From contig VWZF01007012.1 in assembly GCA_013396755.1 (NCBI GenBank), positions 270,202-334,201 on the forward strand: a stretch of 64,000 bases of DNA, in the 5' to 3' direction. Under the pieces are notes generated by a model that was given only the letters and a program-made list of their open reading frames with translations, was not told where the DNA came from and ran no database searches. The stretch comes from Sclerurus mexicanus. Lineage: Eukaryota > Chordata > Aves > Passeriformes > Furnariidae. Every line of letters begins with the position of its first letter. Positions within the stretch are counted from its first letter, which is position 1. A program made the position numbers and the translations under genes. Below, in pieces: positions 1 through 11,900 of this stretch.

Positions 1-886
1 GAAAGAATATTTCCCCCTAGGATTGCACTGCCCTGGAGTCTGCTGGGCTCACAGGATGGCAGAACAGCTTCTCATCTTCCTCAGAACTGATTTCCTCCCA
101 GAAGTACCAGAGTTGTGCCTAAGGGCTGTTTCCTGAAATCCTTAAGCGCACAACCTTCTTGATCTGAGGGTATCAGTGACAGCTGGAAGAAATCTTGTTT
201 ATTTTGCCTACAAGCGTGGAGCGAGGTCCTCACAACCAGTTAATCCTTCACCCCAGTGCTTCCCACACAAGCTACACTGAAGGAAGAAGATGCACGTGGG
301 CTCTGTGAAGGGAACAACCTCTCTCCAAGTCACTGCCAAGTGCTTCCCTGGGTCACCCACACACGAGCATGACCCCTTGGCTGCTGACACCAGGCAGACA
401 AAGGCACGTGGCAGCAGGGCAGGGAAGGGCACCCACGAGGGTTTTTCCTCTCAAACCACAGAATGGCACCACCACCAAGACACCGCTCCCAGCCTGCTGT
501 CACTTCACCTGCTTTTGCAATTAGGAACATGGAAAAAGAAATCAGAATACAGTGACTCTGCCGTGTCCTGGGTACACTTCAAAGGCAGGCAGATGTTTAT
601 GAGACATCTTCTGGGCTTTTCTCACAGTGGCTCCTCTTGGCTTGCCCAGCTCACAAACCCACGACCACCTTGCTCATGTTCCTGCTACCTGTGCAGCCCC
701 AATGCCTTTAGGGATGTGCTCAGTGTCACTGCACTGTGCAGCCAGAGGACCCGTCTGGGCAGACACAGCACCAGCACCAGCCAGGTTTGCTGCCTGCAGG
801 AGCTCTTCTGTCACAGACCTGGACAAGCAGAAGGGATGATGCTTTCAAACTGCAGCTCCCGGAGCTTTCTTCACCCCACAACTCAC
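1..886 (-). other. ADA: ADA intron 2 (partial)
   Basis: This stretch lies downstream (on the minus strand) of the ADA exon 2 splice donor, so it is the start of intron 2. I looked for exon 3, which should encode the continuation of the deaminase barrel, and saw no matching frame. The rest of ADA must lie beyond the left edge of the window. The short open frames here show no recognisable family. Confidence 0.75.
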
Positions 887-3800
887 CTGCCAAAGTACAA
901 GATCGTCTCTGGTCTAATGGCTCCATCCAGGTGGACGTGAAGCTCTACCTGCAATAAGAAAAATGGGTCAGGAACTCCTAGAGCTACAGCAAAATTTCAG
1001 AGATGCTCACGTGGGTATAAATGCAGCCAATACAGGGACAAAGTCATGACAAGGAAGCACAGAAACATTTTTAAAATATAATCATTATAAAGTTTACTTT
1101 TCAGTATCTAAGTATTGTCTAAATATTTTCTTACAGCTGCTGCAGCTCACACAATTAATGAATCTTTAGAAATTTATTCTGTTTCCAGTAATTTTCAGAA
1201 CGGCCCTATTCTTATCCAGCTTGCACGGTTTAGAGTTTGGAAGAAGTGAAAAAAGCAAACCCCAAACACCTTTGCTTTCCAGCTTGCTCCTCCTCAAAGT
1301 CACAAGCTGCCAAATACCAATTAATGTGCTAAGAGTCTTTACAAAAAATTCGATTTCAGTTCCAAGAATCAGCTCCTGATGGGTTGTTAATTGCTTGGTA
1401 TTATCAGAGATTACAGGCTCTAGTCCTACACAAGGGGTCAGTCCCATGGTACAAGGTGCTATAAAAATAATGAGTTGTCCCATAGAGCTAACAAGCTGGT
1501 TTCAAAATAAAACGAATTTTTACTCATTAAAAATGGGACAGTAACTCAGGTCTTTTCACTCTGAAACCCTGTTTCCTGATTATCGCTGAAACATTGGATT
1601 TTGGAGAAAGAGCCCCAGAAAAGGAATAGCAAACTTTTCCCATTAACCAGCTGGGGCTTTTGGAGGAACATGACAAATGTAATTTGAAAGCCAAACTGGG
1701 AAGGAAAATATTTGCTGTAAAATGTTTCAGCTAGATATTCATCTTTTCAGAACTGTTTTCTCTGGAGTAACAGCATTGCCTACAAAATACCTATTTCATT
1801 ACATTTTATTTTTTTTAATGAAACTGTAGAGCAGCAACTTAATACACAAAGTTTTTGATAGTTATCACATCTTCCCATGTAGATGTTTGCTGCAGGGTGC
1901 TGAGGGTAAGAACTGAGTAGGATTCAGAAGAGGACTGGATATTTGCATGGATAATTAAACCACCCAGGATTACTAATTAAAAGCCACAAACCCTTTGGCA
2001 TCAGGGTATGCATCAAACAATAACCATGGAAGAAAAATGAGTAGACAGTCCCTGCGAGCAGGGCAGTGCACAACTGTCCACCTCCTTTGGATCCTTTTGC
2101 TCTCCTTGGGAGTGTCCAAGAGCAGGTGATGTGAGCTCCTGGCACAGGGCTGGCAATGCCCATCTCTGGGGCGTGCACTGATGCCCACAAGCTGGCTCCC
2201 ATCCCCACCTTCTCCTTCTCTGAATCTACAGTGAGTAAGATTTAAAAAGGGCAAAACAGGCTCTTTCCCCCCACCTCGAGTTACACAATCCTGCTTATGA
2301 GGACTAAATGTCCTACAAAACAGCAGATAAAATACCAGACTACAGGCATGATCTGCATCACCAGATGTGGACGCCTGGCATGTTTTCCACTCTTGAGCTC
2401 CAATTCCTATTTCAAAACCACACAATCTCCATTTCTTGAGATATTTAATAGCCCTTGTGACTTTCTGATGGAGTTACAGGCTTGAAACTTGCTCACACTG
2501 GATTTAAAAACCAAGCAACCCGAACCTGTTGAGGTCTCCTCACTCCAACTTCTTAAGTGGTTCCTGCAAGAACACCCCAACATGGCATTTCCAACACTGA
2601 GAAAGCAGGTTCCGTGGTGTCCCTGTCCATGTAAATCACCTCCTCCTGCCACTTCTGCAGGCGAGATGCTTGTAAAGCTGCAAGGTTCCTCTCCAACACC
2701 AGCATCAGGCTACTCCTTCCCTGCCAGGATTTCTTTGGGTCTGGAGGGACCTAAACTGAGGCAGTTCAGTGCTGTTCAACCCAGAAAGTTTTGGGTTTCC
2801 TCAAGATCAGTGCTTTCTGCAGCTGAGAACTAATCTATGCTATTTAGACGGCCAAAGGACATTCAAGAGGAGACGGAAAGGTGTGCCTAGAAGCTCCAGA
2901 TAACGATGCAATCAGCAGAGGCACAACCTAGCAGCTCATCTCCCTCCACTCCGGGCGCCTTGCTCACAAACCCCGAGGGCTTCCAGGACCGTGGGAGGCT
3001 GCTCCCTGCAGATTGCATTTCAGCTCTCTTCCTGAGTGTTTGTTTTGGGTAAACAAAGCACAAGACTTTTCCAGACACAAGTGGGTGACATGACCTTGCC
3101 TTAAGCCAAGGAAAGTACCCAGATAAAGATGAAAGGGTTTCCTCTGAACTGTGGCTCCAGGAGAGGATGCCTGAGCAAGCAGAAATAATGGGGATGCAGG
3201 AGCCCAGCGCCCCTTCCAGGGCTCTGCTCCTTGGCACACACAGGGCTCCACGGGCGTGTGGTCTCTCATCCCAAACCCTCCGGTTTATTTGGAGCAGAAG
3301 CATGTGCATGCAGATCAAATGGGGGTCTCAACACTGGTCCAGGACCACTGCTGAACCAGCACTGGAGAGGAGCCTTTAACCATTGCAGGACCGGTGATGA
3401 TAAAATCAGAGAAAGGTCTGGGTTGGGGAGGAACTTAAAGGTCACTTGGTTCCAACCCCCTGGCATTGCCAGGGTTGCCACCCACTAGACCAGGCTGATG
3501 CCTTCCCTTCTCACAGCCAACCTGGATGTGGTAAGACTTGTTCTGATGAAGGACAAGAAAGCAGCATAGTTCTCCAAAGCTTTCCTGGGACAGGGGCTTT
3601 GCTCTTCCCCCAGTTGCAGGGAGGAGCCTCAGGTTTGTGCAGTCACCCTTCAGTCCTTCTGCACCTCCACCGATCTCCCGCCAGCGCATCAAAAACACAG
3701 ATACAATACAACCTTTAGTTTCACTAAAGAGTTGTTGAAAGCCAGAGGGATGAGTTCAAAAGATGTAACTGGCTGTAAATTGTGCGTCCTCAGCACAGAC

Positions 3801-6800
3801 AGCTCCCAGCAAGGCCATCAGAGCAAACCCAGCGCTTTCCATTTTTATGCAAAAAAAGTTTCAGCTCAATCAGGGCACGCGACTCATTAGTGCAGGTATC
3901 AGCAAGTTGGTTCAGATTTTAAAAAGGAGAAGTTTTAAGGGCTCTGGCGTGACGACTTCTCTAAAAATACTGTAATGTGGGGGTTTTTTGAGACTTAATA
4001 AACTTCAAAAATAAATTCAAACACAAAATGAGGTACTCAAACAAGTATGTTCCATTCCAAGATCAAGTCTGATTATTTTCAATTTAGTGAAATTAGGAGG
4101 AAGAAGTTAACCAAACAGAGTATTTTCAGCCACAGTCAACCCAATACAATCTGTCTATTAGAGTTTGCTCAGCAGACCATGGCAGAGCAGTTAATTGCTC
4201 AGTTTGCCTATTATATGGCACAAAAAGAGCCATCCTAGATGAGGCACTTGAAGGATTTTCTGTACTAGGTAGTTATAGGGTCTTTTAAAAAACATATACA
4301 AAGATCAAAGTCAGTCCTAACACCATGGTAAAAGTAACACCAACAGCACCTTTTATTGTGATGGTTTCCAGCAGATGTTAATAGAGAATCAGGCCACTGG
4401 TAAAGTTGCATCATTTTAAAATCCTTAACAGTGACTTTGCCCAGCAATATTTATTAGGCCACTAAAAGCTGATAATTTAAGTTCATTCTGTTAATAGCTG
4501 AAAAACAGGGTAATTACAGATGTAATTTGTCAATTATTAGATAAGTGTGGCAGACAAATGTTTATAATAGAGAGTAAAACTGAACAAGAGGTCAGACAGA
4601 TGCCAGTCACTGCAAAATGAACTGTTTCCCCAATATTGGTTTTATGGAAGTGTGCTGTGAGGGGCACAGTTACCCTGTTCTAAGCTCAACACACTCATTT
4701 AGAAGCAAGAGGTGCGAGTGGCTCAAGAGGGATGTGAAGTGGAAGCAGCATAGTATTATCCTCAAACGTGACAACACCCACAAATGCATTTGGGAAATGA
4801 ATCTGCCAAGTGCTTTAAGGCTTTAAAAGAGAAACATGGGAGACACTTGCAAGACCCACATGACACACTGCTCCACCACAAAGCATATTCATGCTTTCTA
4901 CACGAGCATTGACGTAACACATGGGTTTGATGGGAGAAAGAGGAGGTTGCTCCTGTGCTGAGAAGCGTTTAGTACCATCCTCCTGACAGCAACTCAATCT
5001 CCACGGACCTTGGTACGGGACTCCTGGTAACATTAACAGGTGATCGTGGCTGTGTGTCCTCTCAGGTAAAATCCCCCATGGGGTGGCAGGGCCACATCCT
5101 TGCCAACCCATCATGGGCCTTGCAACCACACCTGGCTGGAGCTGGGCATTGCTTCAGAGCAACAGAGTCCCTGCACTATGTGCAGCACCAAGCCAAGCCA
5201 ACCTCTTACTGCCTTCACATTTGATAAGTGGATGCAGGAAGTTTATCCAAGAGTTACCCTGTACAGAGTTATTGAAAGATTGAGCACACAAGATACCACT
5301 GCATAAGGTATGGCTGAGCTCAATGCAGCCTCAGCAGCACCAGGCTCTGACCCATGCCAAGAGTCCAGGGTCAGGCTGTGCACAAAAAGTGGATTAGCCA
5401 AAGACAACATTGTCCTTGACACACCATCGTGCATCATCTCCACAATAAGGATCACCTTTGTAAAGTGTTTATTTTTTTAATTTTTAGTGTTGAAGCTTTG
5501 CCCCCAAGGCAAATCCCTGTACTATCAGCTCAGCAGAGGCTGCAGTGTGACAGGGAGCAGGGCAGGACACCCACCCAAGCCCATGGGCACAGCCAGGGCA
5601 GGCACCTTTAGTGCTCTGTATTGGGTCACCAGCCACTCTCCTCACTGCTGAGAGGACACACAGCTACAGCCAGCTCTGGCCACCCCTCCCAGTTCCTAGG
5701 TACGAAGGTTGCATTGGAGATAACTGCCTCCCTTCAGACAGGACCAGGCCCCAAAACACCGTGACACCTGCAGTGTGTCCTCTGGGAACACCTGCCCACT
5801 GTGACCCCATGCCCATTTTGCAAACCAGCATCCAACAGCAAGCTACACCAGGCGCTGGGAAAGACTCCAGAAACTCCTATTCCCAGCTGGCTCCCTGCAA
5901 CACAGCTCAAGGCACATGGGAGCTGCAGGAGAAGAGAGCAATGTGTCCTGAATCTCCCAAGCTGGGTCTGGCCTGCAGAGAGATGAGGACAAGGGTCTCT
6001 ATTCTGGTTGTGGAGCAGAAAAGGTGGGGGCTGATGGTTGGCATCAAAGGAACATCAGTCTTTTCTGCTCTTTTACAGCCTATGATAAGCAGGGTTCAAA
6101 GTTGTCCCCCAGCAGCCCGGGAAGCTCCCTGTTCATCCACCTCAGTCAGTGTGAGTCAGAGAGTTCCTGAAAAAAAAGAGAGGCAGTCCTGGCCGCATGT
6201 TTAGCCAGGGCTCAAAGCTGCTCCAGTCACCAGAAACATCTCTAAAACAGAAAACTGATCGTTGCCAATGGCAGAGGGTCCAGGGGAATGAATAGGGCTC
6301 ATTAACTGACTTCAGGCCCATTTTTTTTCCCCAAGCCTGACTTAGCAGGTTCACAGGACTGAAAGGGACTGCCTGACTCAGGAAAACCAATCTCATAATT
6401 GCCTGCAGCCAGACAACAGAAGCCTGATCTTAGCAGTCAAACCCTGCAGATTTTCCTAGGTCTTTCTCTTTGGCATCCCACTCTCCCACACATTGAAAAA
6501 GCAGGAAGAATCACATGTGAAAGAAGAACTCACATTGCTTCTCTCGGCCAAAAGTTTAAAATCACTAGGGTGAACCAACAGCCTCTGTTCTTAGTGGAGC
6601 TGATGAAAAGCCACCACATCCCCAAACTGAAGTAGCCTTAAAACGGCTTTAACCATTAGCAGCTGTCAATGCTCCATGGATTCTGGTATCAAGGTTTGCC
6701 TGCTACTGGGTGGATGAACTTCCCTGAGAGGGAAGCATTGTGATGGAAAGAAACATGAATCAGACCTGTGCACACAGACCTTTCCAACTATGCAAGACTT

Positions 6801-8681
6801 TCCTGGTGCAAACTCAAATGGAAGATAAATGATTTGGGAGTGGTAGGGGATGCAAACAGCAGCAGAAAAACGCCAAACCTTTTGGGTTTTCGGAGACAAT
6901 CTTCTACACTGAGAAAGCCACACACAGTTGCCACTACTCGGGTTCTCCAGAGCGAGACCATCACAAGTCTCACATCAGTTTTCTTGGTCTCCTCTGCTCT
7001 GACCCCTCACTTCCCACCCAGAGCCCAATGCAGCAGCCAGGCAGAAGAGACCTGCTCCCTGTACAGCAGTTTACTGGGACCACAGCCCGAGAGCAGAGCC
7101 ATCCCGTAGCACAGACAGTGCTCTGCCACCAGATACAGGACTATTGCTAACCACAATTGCTCAGCTGTTTTATAATTTGAGTAATAAACATTACCGTATG
7201 ATCCTAGTTGAGATGTACTTATACAAGGCATAGCAAGAGCAAAAGACCGGAGCACCCTCTGACAGCAACCACCAAGCTGGTGTCGCAGGTATCTGAGGAA
7301 TAACTGAACTAAACATTTAAGAGGAAAACAAACACACAAAACAAAAAAAAATCCAAAACAAAACCACCCACAAAACAACATCAATCAAACGCCGAAACAA
7401 AATTTAAAAAGCCGAGAGGAAACATTTAGTTACAGCAGCGGTCTGCTTGAGCTCTTCAGGGCTTGTCCCTCCCGCAGCCACGCCACCCGCACATCCCCTG
7501 GCCGGGCGCTGGGATGGGGCTGGACCCGCTCCGCTCCAGCGGCATTCTCAGCCCCGGGGCATAAAACATTCTCAGTCCCGGAGCATGCAACACTCTCAGC
7601 CCCGGAGCACGCAACACTCTCAGCCCCGGAGCACACCGCCTCGACCCCAAAACATGCAATATTCTCAGCCCCGGTGCATGCAATATTCCCAGACCCGGAG
7701 CACACCACCTGGACCCCAAAACATGCAATATTCCCAGCCCCGGAGCACACCACCTCGACCCCAAAACATGCAGTATTCTCAGCCCCGGAGCACACCGCCT
7801 CGACCCCAAAACATGCAATATTCCCAGCCCCGGAGCACACCACCTGGACCCCAAAACATGCAATATTCCCAGCCCCGGAGCACACCACCTCGACCCCAAA
7901 ACATGCAGTATTCTCAGCCCCGGAGCACACCGCCTCGACCCCAAAACATGCAATATTCCCAGCCCCGGAGCACACCACCTGGACCCCAAAACATGCAATA
8001 TTCCCAGCCCCGGAGCACACCACCTCGACCCCAAAACATGCAGTATTCTCAGCCCCGGAGCACACCGCCTCGACCCCAAAACATGCAATATTCCCAGCCC
8101 CGGAGCACACCACCTGGACCCCAAAACATGCAATATTCCCAGCCCCGGAGCACACCACCTCGACCCCAAAACATGCAGTATTCTCAGCCCCGGAGCACAC
8201 CGCCTCGACCCCAAAACATGCAATATTCCCAGCCCCGGAGCACACCACCTGGACCCCAAAACATGCAATATTCCCAGCCCCGGAGCACACCACCTCGACC
8301 CCAAAACATGCAGTATTCTCAGCCCCGGAGCACACCGCCTCGACCCCAAAACACGCAATATTCTCAGCCCCGGAGCACGGCACCTCTGCCCCGGTACACG
8401 CAGCATTCTCGATCCAGCTGGACACCACCTCGACCCCGGTGCACGCAACACTCTGAGCCCCGGAGTACACCACATCGACCCCAAAACATGCAATACTCTC
8501 AGCCCCGGAGTACACCACATCGACCCCAAAACACGCAACACTCCCAGCCCCGGTACACGCAACATTCTCGACCCCGCCGGACACCACCTCTGCCCCGGTG
8601 CATGCCCCGCTCCCAGCCCTGCCCCCGGCAGCCCCTCCGGCTCACCTTGGGTCCCCCGAAGACTCTCTGTGTCCCCTCCAT
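887..8681 (-). CDS. ADA: ADA, adenosine deaminase, exons 1-2 only (5' partial gene)
   Basis: Adenosine deaminase converts adenosine and deoxyadenosine to inosine and deoxyinosine in purine salvage; it is a zinc TIM-barrel enzyme, cytosolic and also bound at the cell surface. Only 98 coding bases are in the window. Exon 1 is 8646-8681 (12 codons, MEGTQRVFGGPK) and ends at a GTGAG donor. Exon 2 is 887-948 (62 nt), after a TTGCAG acceptor and before a GTGAGT donor. It encodes VELHVHLDGAIRPETILYFG plus two bases of the next codon. The HVH pair (residues 16 and 18 here, 15 and 17 in human ADA) supplies two zinc ligands, and HVHLDG is the family signature. The exon 1/2 junction falls after the PK dipeptide, as I recall for human ADA. 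The ATG at 8681 is chosen because it gives this human-like N-terminus directly below a GC-rich promoter. Intron 1 is 7,697 bp. Exons 3 onward are outside the window. Confidence 0.93.
3412..3530 (-). mobile_element. CR1 LINE fragment
   Basis: The phrase GGTTGGGGAGGAACTTAAAG followed by GTTCCAACCCCCTGGCATTG is a degraded antisense copy of the CR1 3' end. In birds the usual form is GGTTGGAAGGGACCTTAAAG followed by TCCAACCCCC. The CR1 sense strand is therefore minus. It is truncated at both ends, with no reverse transcriptase left. Boundaries are approximate. Confidence 0.8.
4481..4600. promoter_or_regulatory. AT-rich element with clustered factor-like motifs in ADA intron 1
   Basis: This short unique block contains GTAATTACAG (homeobox-type), an AGATAAGTGTGGC stretch that joins a GATA site to a RUNX-like TGTGG core, and a TGTTTATA forkhead-like site. 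Such a combination would suit a lymphoid enhancer, and the human ADA T-cell enhancer also lies in intron 1. This is motif reading only; no conservation data were available. Confidence 0.2.
7548..8600. repeat. Minisatellite: 45-bp units in a 135-bp higher-order repeat, ADA intron 1
   Basis: A tandem array of about 1 kb. The main unit is 45 bp: CGGAGCAC, then ACCACCTCGACCCCAAAAC, then ATGCAATATTCCCAGCCC. Three unit variants differ at CTGG versus CTCG, CAATATTCC versus CAGTATTCT, and CACC versus CGCC. They alternate in a fixed order to make a 135-bp higher-order repeat with five copies; its GGACC landmark recurs at 7711, 7846, 7981, 8116 and 8251. Both flanks carry older, diverged units, including 24-bp units at 7579, 7603 and 7627 that lack a 21-bp block. 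Because 45 is divisible by 3 and the unit has no stop in several frames, it yields long false open frames on both strands. The right end lies about 45 bp from the ADA exon 1 donor. Confidence 0.97.
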
Positions 8682-8790
8682 GCTCCCGCCGCTGTCCCCG
8701 CTGTCCGCGCTGTCCCCGCCGTCCGCGCTCGCCCTGCCCGGCCCCGCCTCGCCCCGCCCCGGGGCCGCCTCGGAGATCGGTCCCTAAAGA
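8682..8790 (-). promoter_or_regulatory. ADA: ADA CpG-island promoter with GC boxes
   Basis: Immediately upstream (minus strand) of the ADA start codon is very GC- and CpG-rich DNA. It has adjacent GC boxes at 8741-8762 (GCCCCGCC and CCCCGCCCC, Sp1-type) and a short run of CCGCTGTCC-like repeats at about 8686-8730. No TATA box is seen. ADA promoters in mammals are also GC-rich and Sp1-dependent. The transcription start should lie in this interval, but its exact base cannot be fixed from sequence. Confidence 0.75.
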
Positions 8791-8841
8791 TCAGCCCCTT
8801 CCACACCCCCCGCCACGGACAGCGACACTTCCCACCAACCC

Positions 8842-8965
8842 AGGTTGCTCCGAGCCCCGTCCAACCTGGCCTTGGACGCTGCCAGGGGTGGGGCAGCCGC
8901 ATCCTTGGGCAGCCTGTGCAGGGGGCAGGGTTTCTTCCTAATGTCCCGTCTAAACCCACCCTTCC
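8842..8965 (-). mobile_element. CR1 LINE fragment next to the ADA promoter
   Basis: The block reads like the internal part of a CR1 3' end in antisense: AGGTTGCTCCGAGCCCCGTC, CCAACCTGGCCTTGGA, a GGGTGGGGCAGCC stretch, then TTTCTTCCTAATGTCCCGTC. Avian CR1 has nearly the same order of phrases. It starts about 80 bp upstream of the GC boxes and keeps several CpGs, so it may be part of the same CpG island. Confidence 0.85.
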
Positions 8966-11900
8966 TGAAATCCCACTTATGTTTCCTTCAGGAGCTGAGA
9001 GCCCGAGTGGAGCTGCTCCTCCAACAATAACACTGACAGAAAATAGAACAGGATAAAACGACAGCTCAGCACGTAGGACCGGAATGCAATCTCCAGCTTT
9101 GATTGCAGTCTTAAGCCAATTCAACAGTATTTGTTTTAACCTTTCCTGCTGTCAAACCTGCTGCTGGGTGACTCACTTGTTTTGCCCCGTGGCTCCCAGT
9201 CCATCCTGCACCTGCTTTCAGTTCCTGCAAACTCACGTTCAGCTTCTCATTTCTTATTTTTAGTGACCTGGCCCTGTTTTACACTGCTCCTCTGCCTCCT
9301 GCCTTCCTCTCCCATAGGAGATGCACATGGCAGCCCAATCAACGAGGGCAGTGAGCCAAAAGGCCACAGAATCACAGAATGGTTGGGAAGGAACCTCTGG
9401 AGAACATTTAGTCCAGTCCCCTTGCTAAAGCAGGTTCACCTAGAGCAGGTTGCATAGGATCATGTCCAATTTGGTTTTGAATATCTCTAGAGAAGGGAAG
9501 TTTCAGAGGAGTCCTGCCTGCTCCTCCTCCTTGTCAAGCACAGCTTCTCCGATACCAGAGAAAGCAGAGCTTAGTCACTCCAGTCACTCCAGTCCTGAAG
9601 TCCCCACCTAGCTAAAGGCAAATCTGCCAGGTGGAACCACTCCCCAGAGTGAGCCTGGAGAAACATCCCATGGGCCCCTGTGCAGCCCTGGGTGAGATGA
9701 GACCCAAACATCCTGGAAGGCGCTGAGCAGGCAGGTGATATTTCCAAAATCACTGCAAAGACAAGGACCACAGTTTTGTTCTGTATGACTGGAGTTCACC
9801 TGCCCAGGTGAGGCCATCCTCAGACTGCAGGCTGGGTCTGCAGGGAGTCTTGGAGATGAAAATCAGTGTATCAATGAAAAATACTATTACGTGTTCTGGT
9901 GCGTAAGCAGAGAAAGCATTTGGGGCTGTAGGGGTGAACACTACCACAAATGGTTACAAAATAAAGTTCCTTCTTCTCCTTCCCCAGCTGTGCTTACTCC
10001 AGAGGGACATTGTTTGTGGACACTGGCAGCAGGAGATTAGCTATGCTGGAGCCCTGCTTGTGGGGATGGGGAAGGCTGGGTGCTCCTCCAGCCCTGTGCT
10101 CTCACATCCAAGCTGCCACCCCAGCCAGGTGACATCAAACAGCCCAGTGGAGCAAGCAGCCCTGAAAGCAGGGGATGCAACCTGATGCTGTCACTGCTTA
10201 GTGAATGCAGGACATGCTACAGGCTCACTGATCCATGGGGAAATGTCACCAGCCTCCCTTGTCACTCCTTCCCAGCTTTGCCATGAGAGCAGTGATGGAA
10301 TTTTTGCCCCAAAGCTAAGTAGGCATTGAGAAAACAGTAGTTTTTCAGCTCAAATCCCAAGGTCATTTGGGTATGTGCACTGTATCTGCAATGTAGCAGA
10401 GCCCGTGGGAAAAGCTCAAGGCTTGGCTGGGGAGAAAGTTCATCAACACGTTCTTTTATTAAGTACCACCTTTCAGGAGTGCCCTGACTGCATCCATATG
10501 ACACAGACGAAGCACACTAGCCACAGCAAAGTGGCAAAAATATTCCTTACAAAATAGTGACTGGCAGGGGACGTAAGCATTAGCTGCCAAGCACTTCTCA
10601 GGGCTTCCAGGAGCCTGCGGGATGGTGCAGCAGGAATAAGCAGCAGGTATTTTCTGCACTAAAATTCGTGATTTTTGGGGTCACCAAAAGGTGACACTGT
10701 TCTGAGCTACCGAAACTTTGAAAGTGCTGAATTTGGGTAAAAGCCTTCTGGGTGTGCACAGAAGGTCTGGGCAGAAACAAAATGGTCCAGTGTGCAATTA
10801 GCAACTGGGTGTGAAACTGCTCCTGGGCAGGGTGAGCTCTGGCTCACATGGACCATTTCACTTCCATATCATAGGCTTACCTTAGCAACCACCTGAAAAA
10901 TATCTATTTTGCCTGGATCATGATTCACAGCATCACATATTTGAGGTTTGACTTCTGGTTCAAAGCATCTACAACTTGAATGGCCTCAGTGTGAATAGAC
11001 AGTGCTTTCTAATGGTCTTCCGTGGGCACAGCCCTGCTTGATGTGTTGTGCACACTGGGAGGACAGAGGTCAATTAGGGCATTTATTTGAGATTAGAGGA
11101 AATTACAAGATAAAAAAAGAGCATGTGGGTCATTTTCTGCTGGGAGGAGCGTTGATAGCAAAGGTCAGAAAGAGGCAGATGGGGCTGAACCAGCCCCATC
11201 GACTAGGAATGGTGCAGTAAGGGTTTTTTGATGTTTTTTTTTCCTGGTTAGCAAATACATGTGTGCTGCAGACTCAGCTCTTTGCAGGAGTGTCAGCATA
11301 GTGCATTCATTGCACACAAGTGTGTTGCAGAGCCTTAGAAATACGGATTGGGCTGATTTTAATTGACCTGACCCTGATCCACTTTATCCATCTTTACCGC
11401 TGGCTTAATCGGGTGGTTGCAATAGCTGCTGTGCTCTTGTTGTTAAATCAAGGTTTCCCTATGAGAACACCACATCTCCCTGCAGCCAGAAGGTTCGAGA
11501 AGAACAAGTTTGTTATTTAATGGTGACTTCCCACCTGGGAAACCAGAGGAGCACAAAAAAGGACCTGTCTGGCCAAGTACAAGACAGCACATGAGGATGG
11601 TCTGGGACCATCCTGGGGGAAAGCAACTACTCATCTGCACAGCCTGCCATGGCTCTGGTGTCTGAGGTTGATTGTTTATCTTTTATATTTTTAGGAGAAT
11701 TCCAGGCAGTAAAGTATGGGTAAAACTGATCTTGGAAGCTATTTCAATGCTTATTTCCCAGGAGCTATATTTAAACCTGCTCCCTTTCTCTTGCCCCCAC
11801 AAGTTAATACCAGCTGTGTGTCAGGGTTGCTGACACCTGCAAACAGCTTTCCAAAAATACTAAAAAGTGTGCTTATGCTAGACTTAGATCTTAAAAAAGG

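Larger units (their letters stand above)
949..7547 (-). other. ADA: ADA intron 1, non-repeat part
   Basis: This is unique intronic sequence apart from one CR1 fragment near 3.4-3.5 kb. No exon of ADA or another gene was recognised. The AT-rich parts (1.0-2.0 kb, 3.7-4.6 kb) contain homeobox-type TAATTA cores and GATA-type sites. In human, intron 1 of ADA carries the thymic enhancer, so regulatory DNA is expected here, but I cannot place it from sequence alone. The open frames of 60-197 codons show no recognisable protein family. Confidence 0.6.

Noticed and set aside
7430..8787. Long repetitive open frames of 260-446 codons on both strands
   Set aside because: They are caused by the 45-bp minisatellite, whose unit length is divisible by 3 and lacks stops in several frames. 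Frames on both strands being open at once, and their position inside ADA intron 1, argue against coding.
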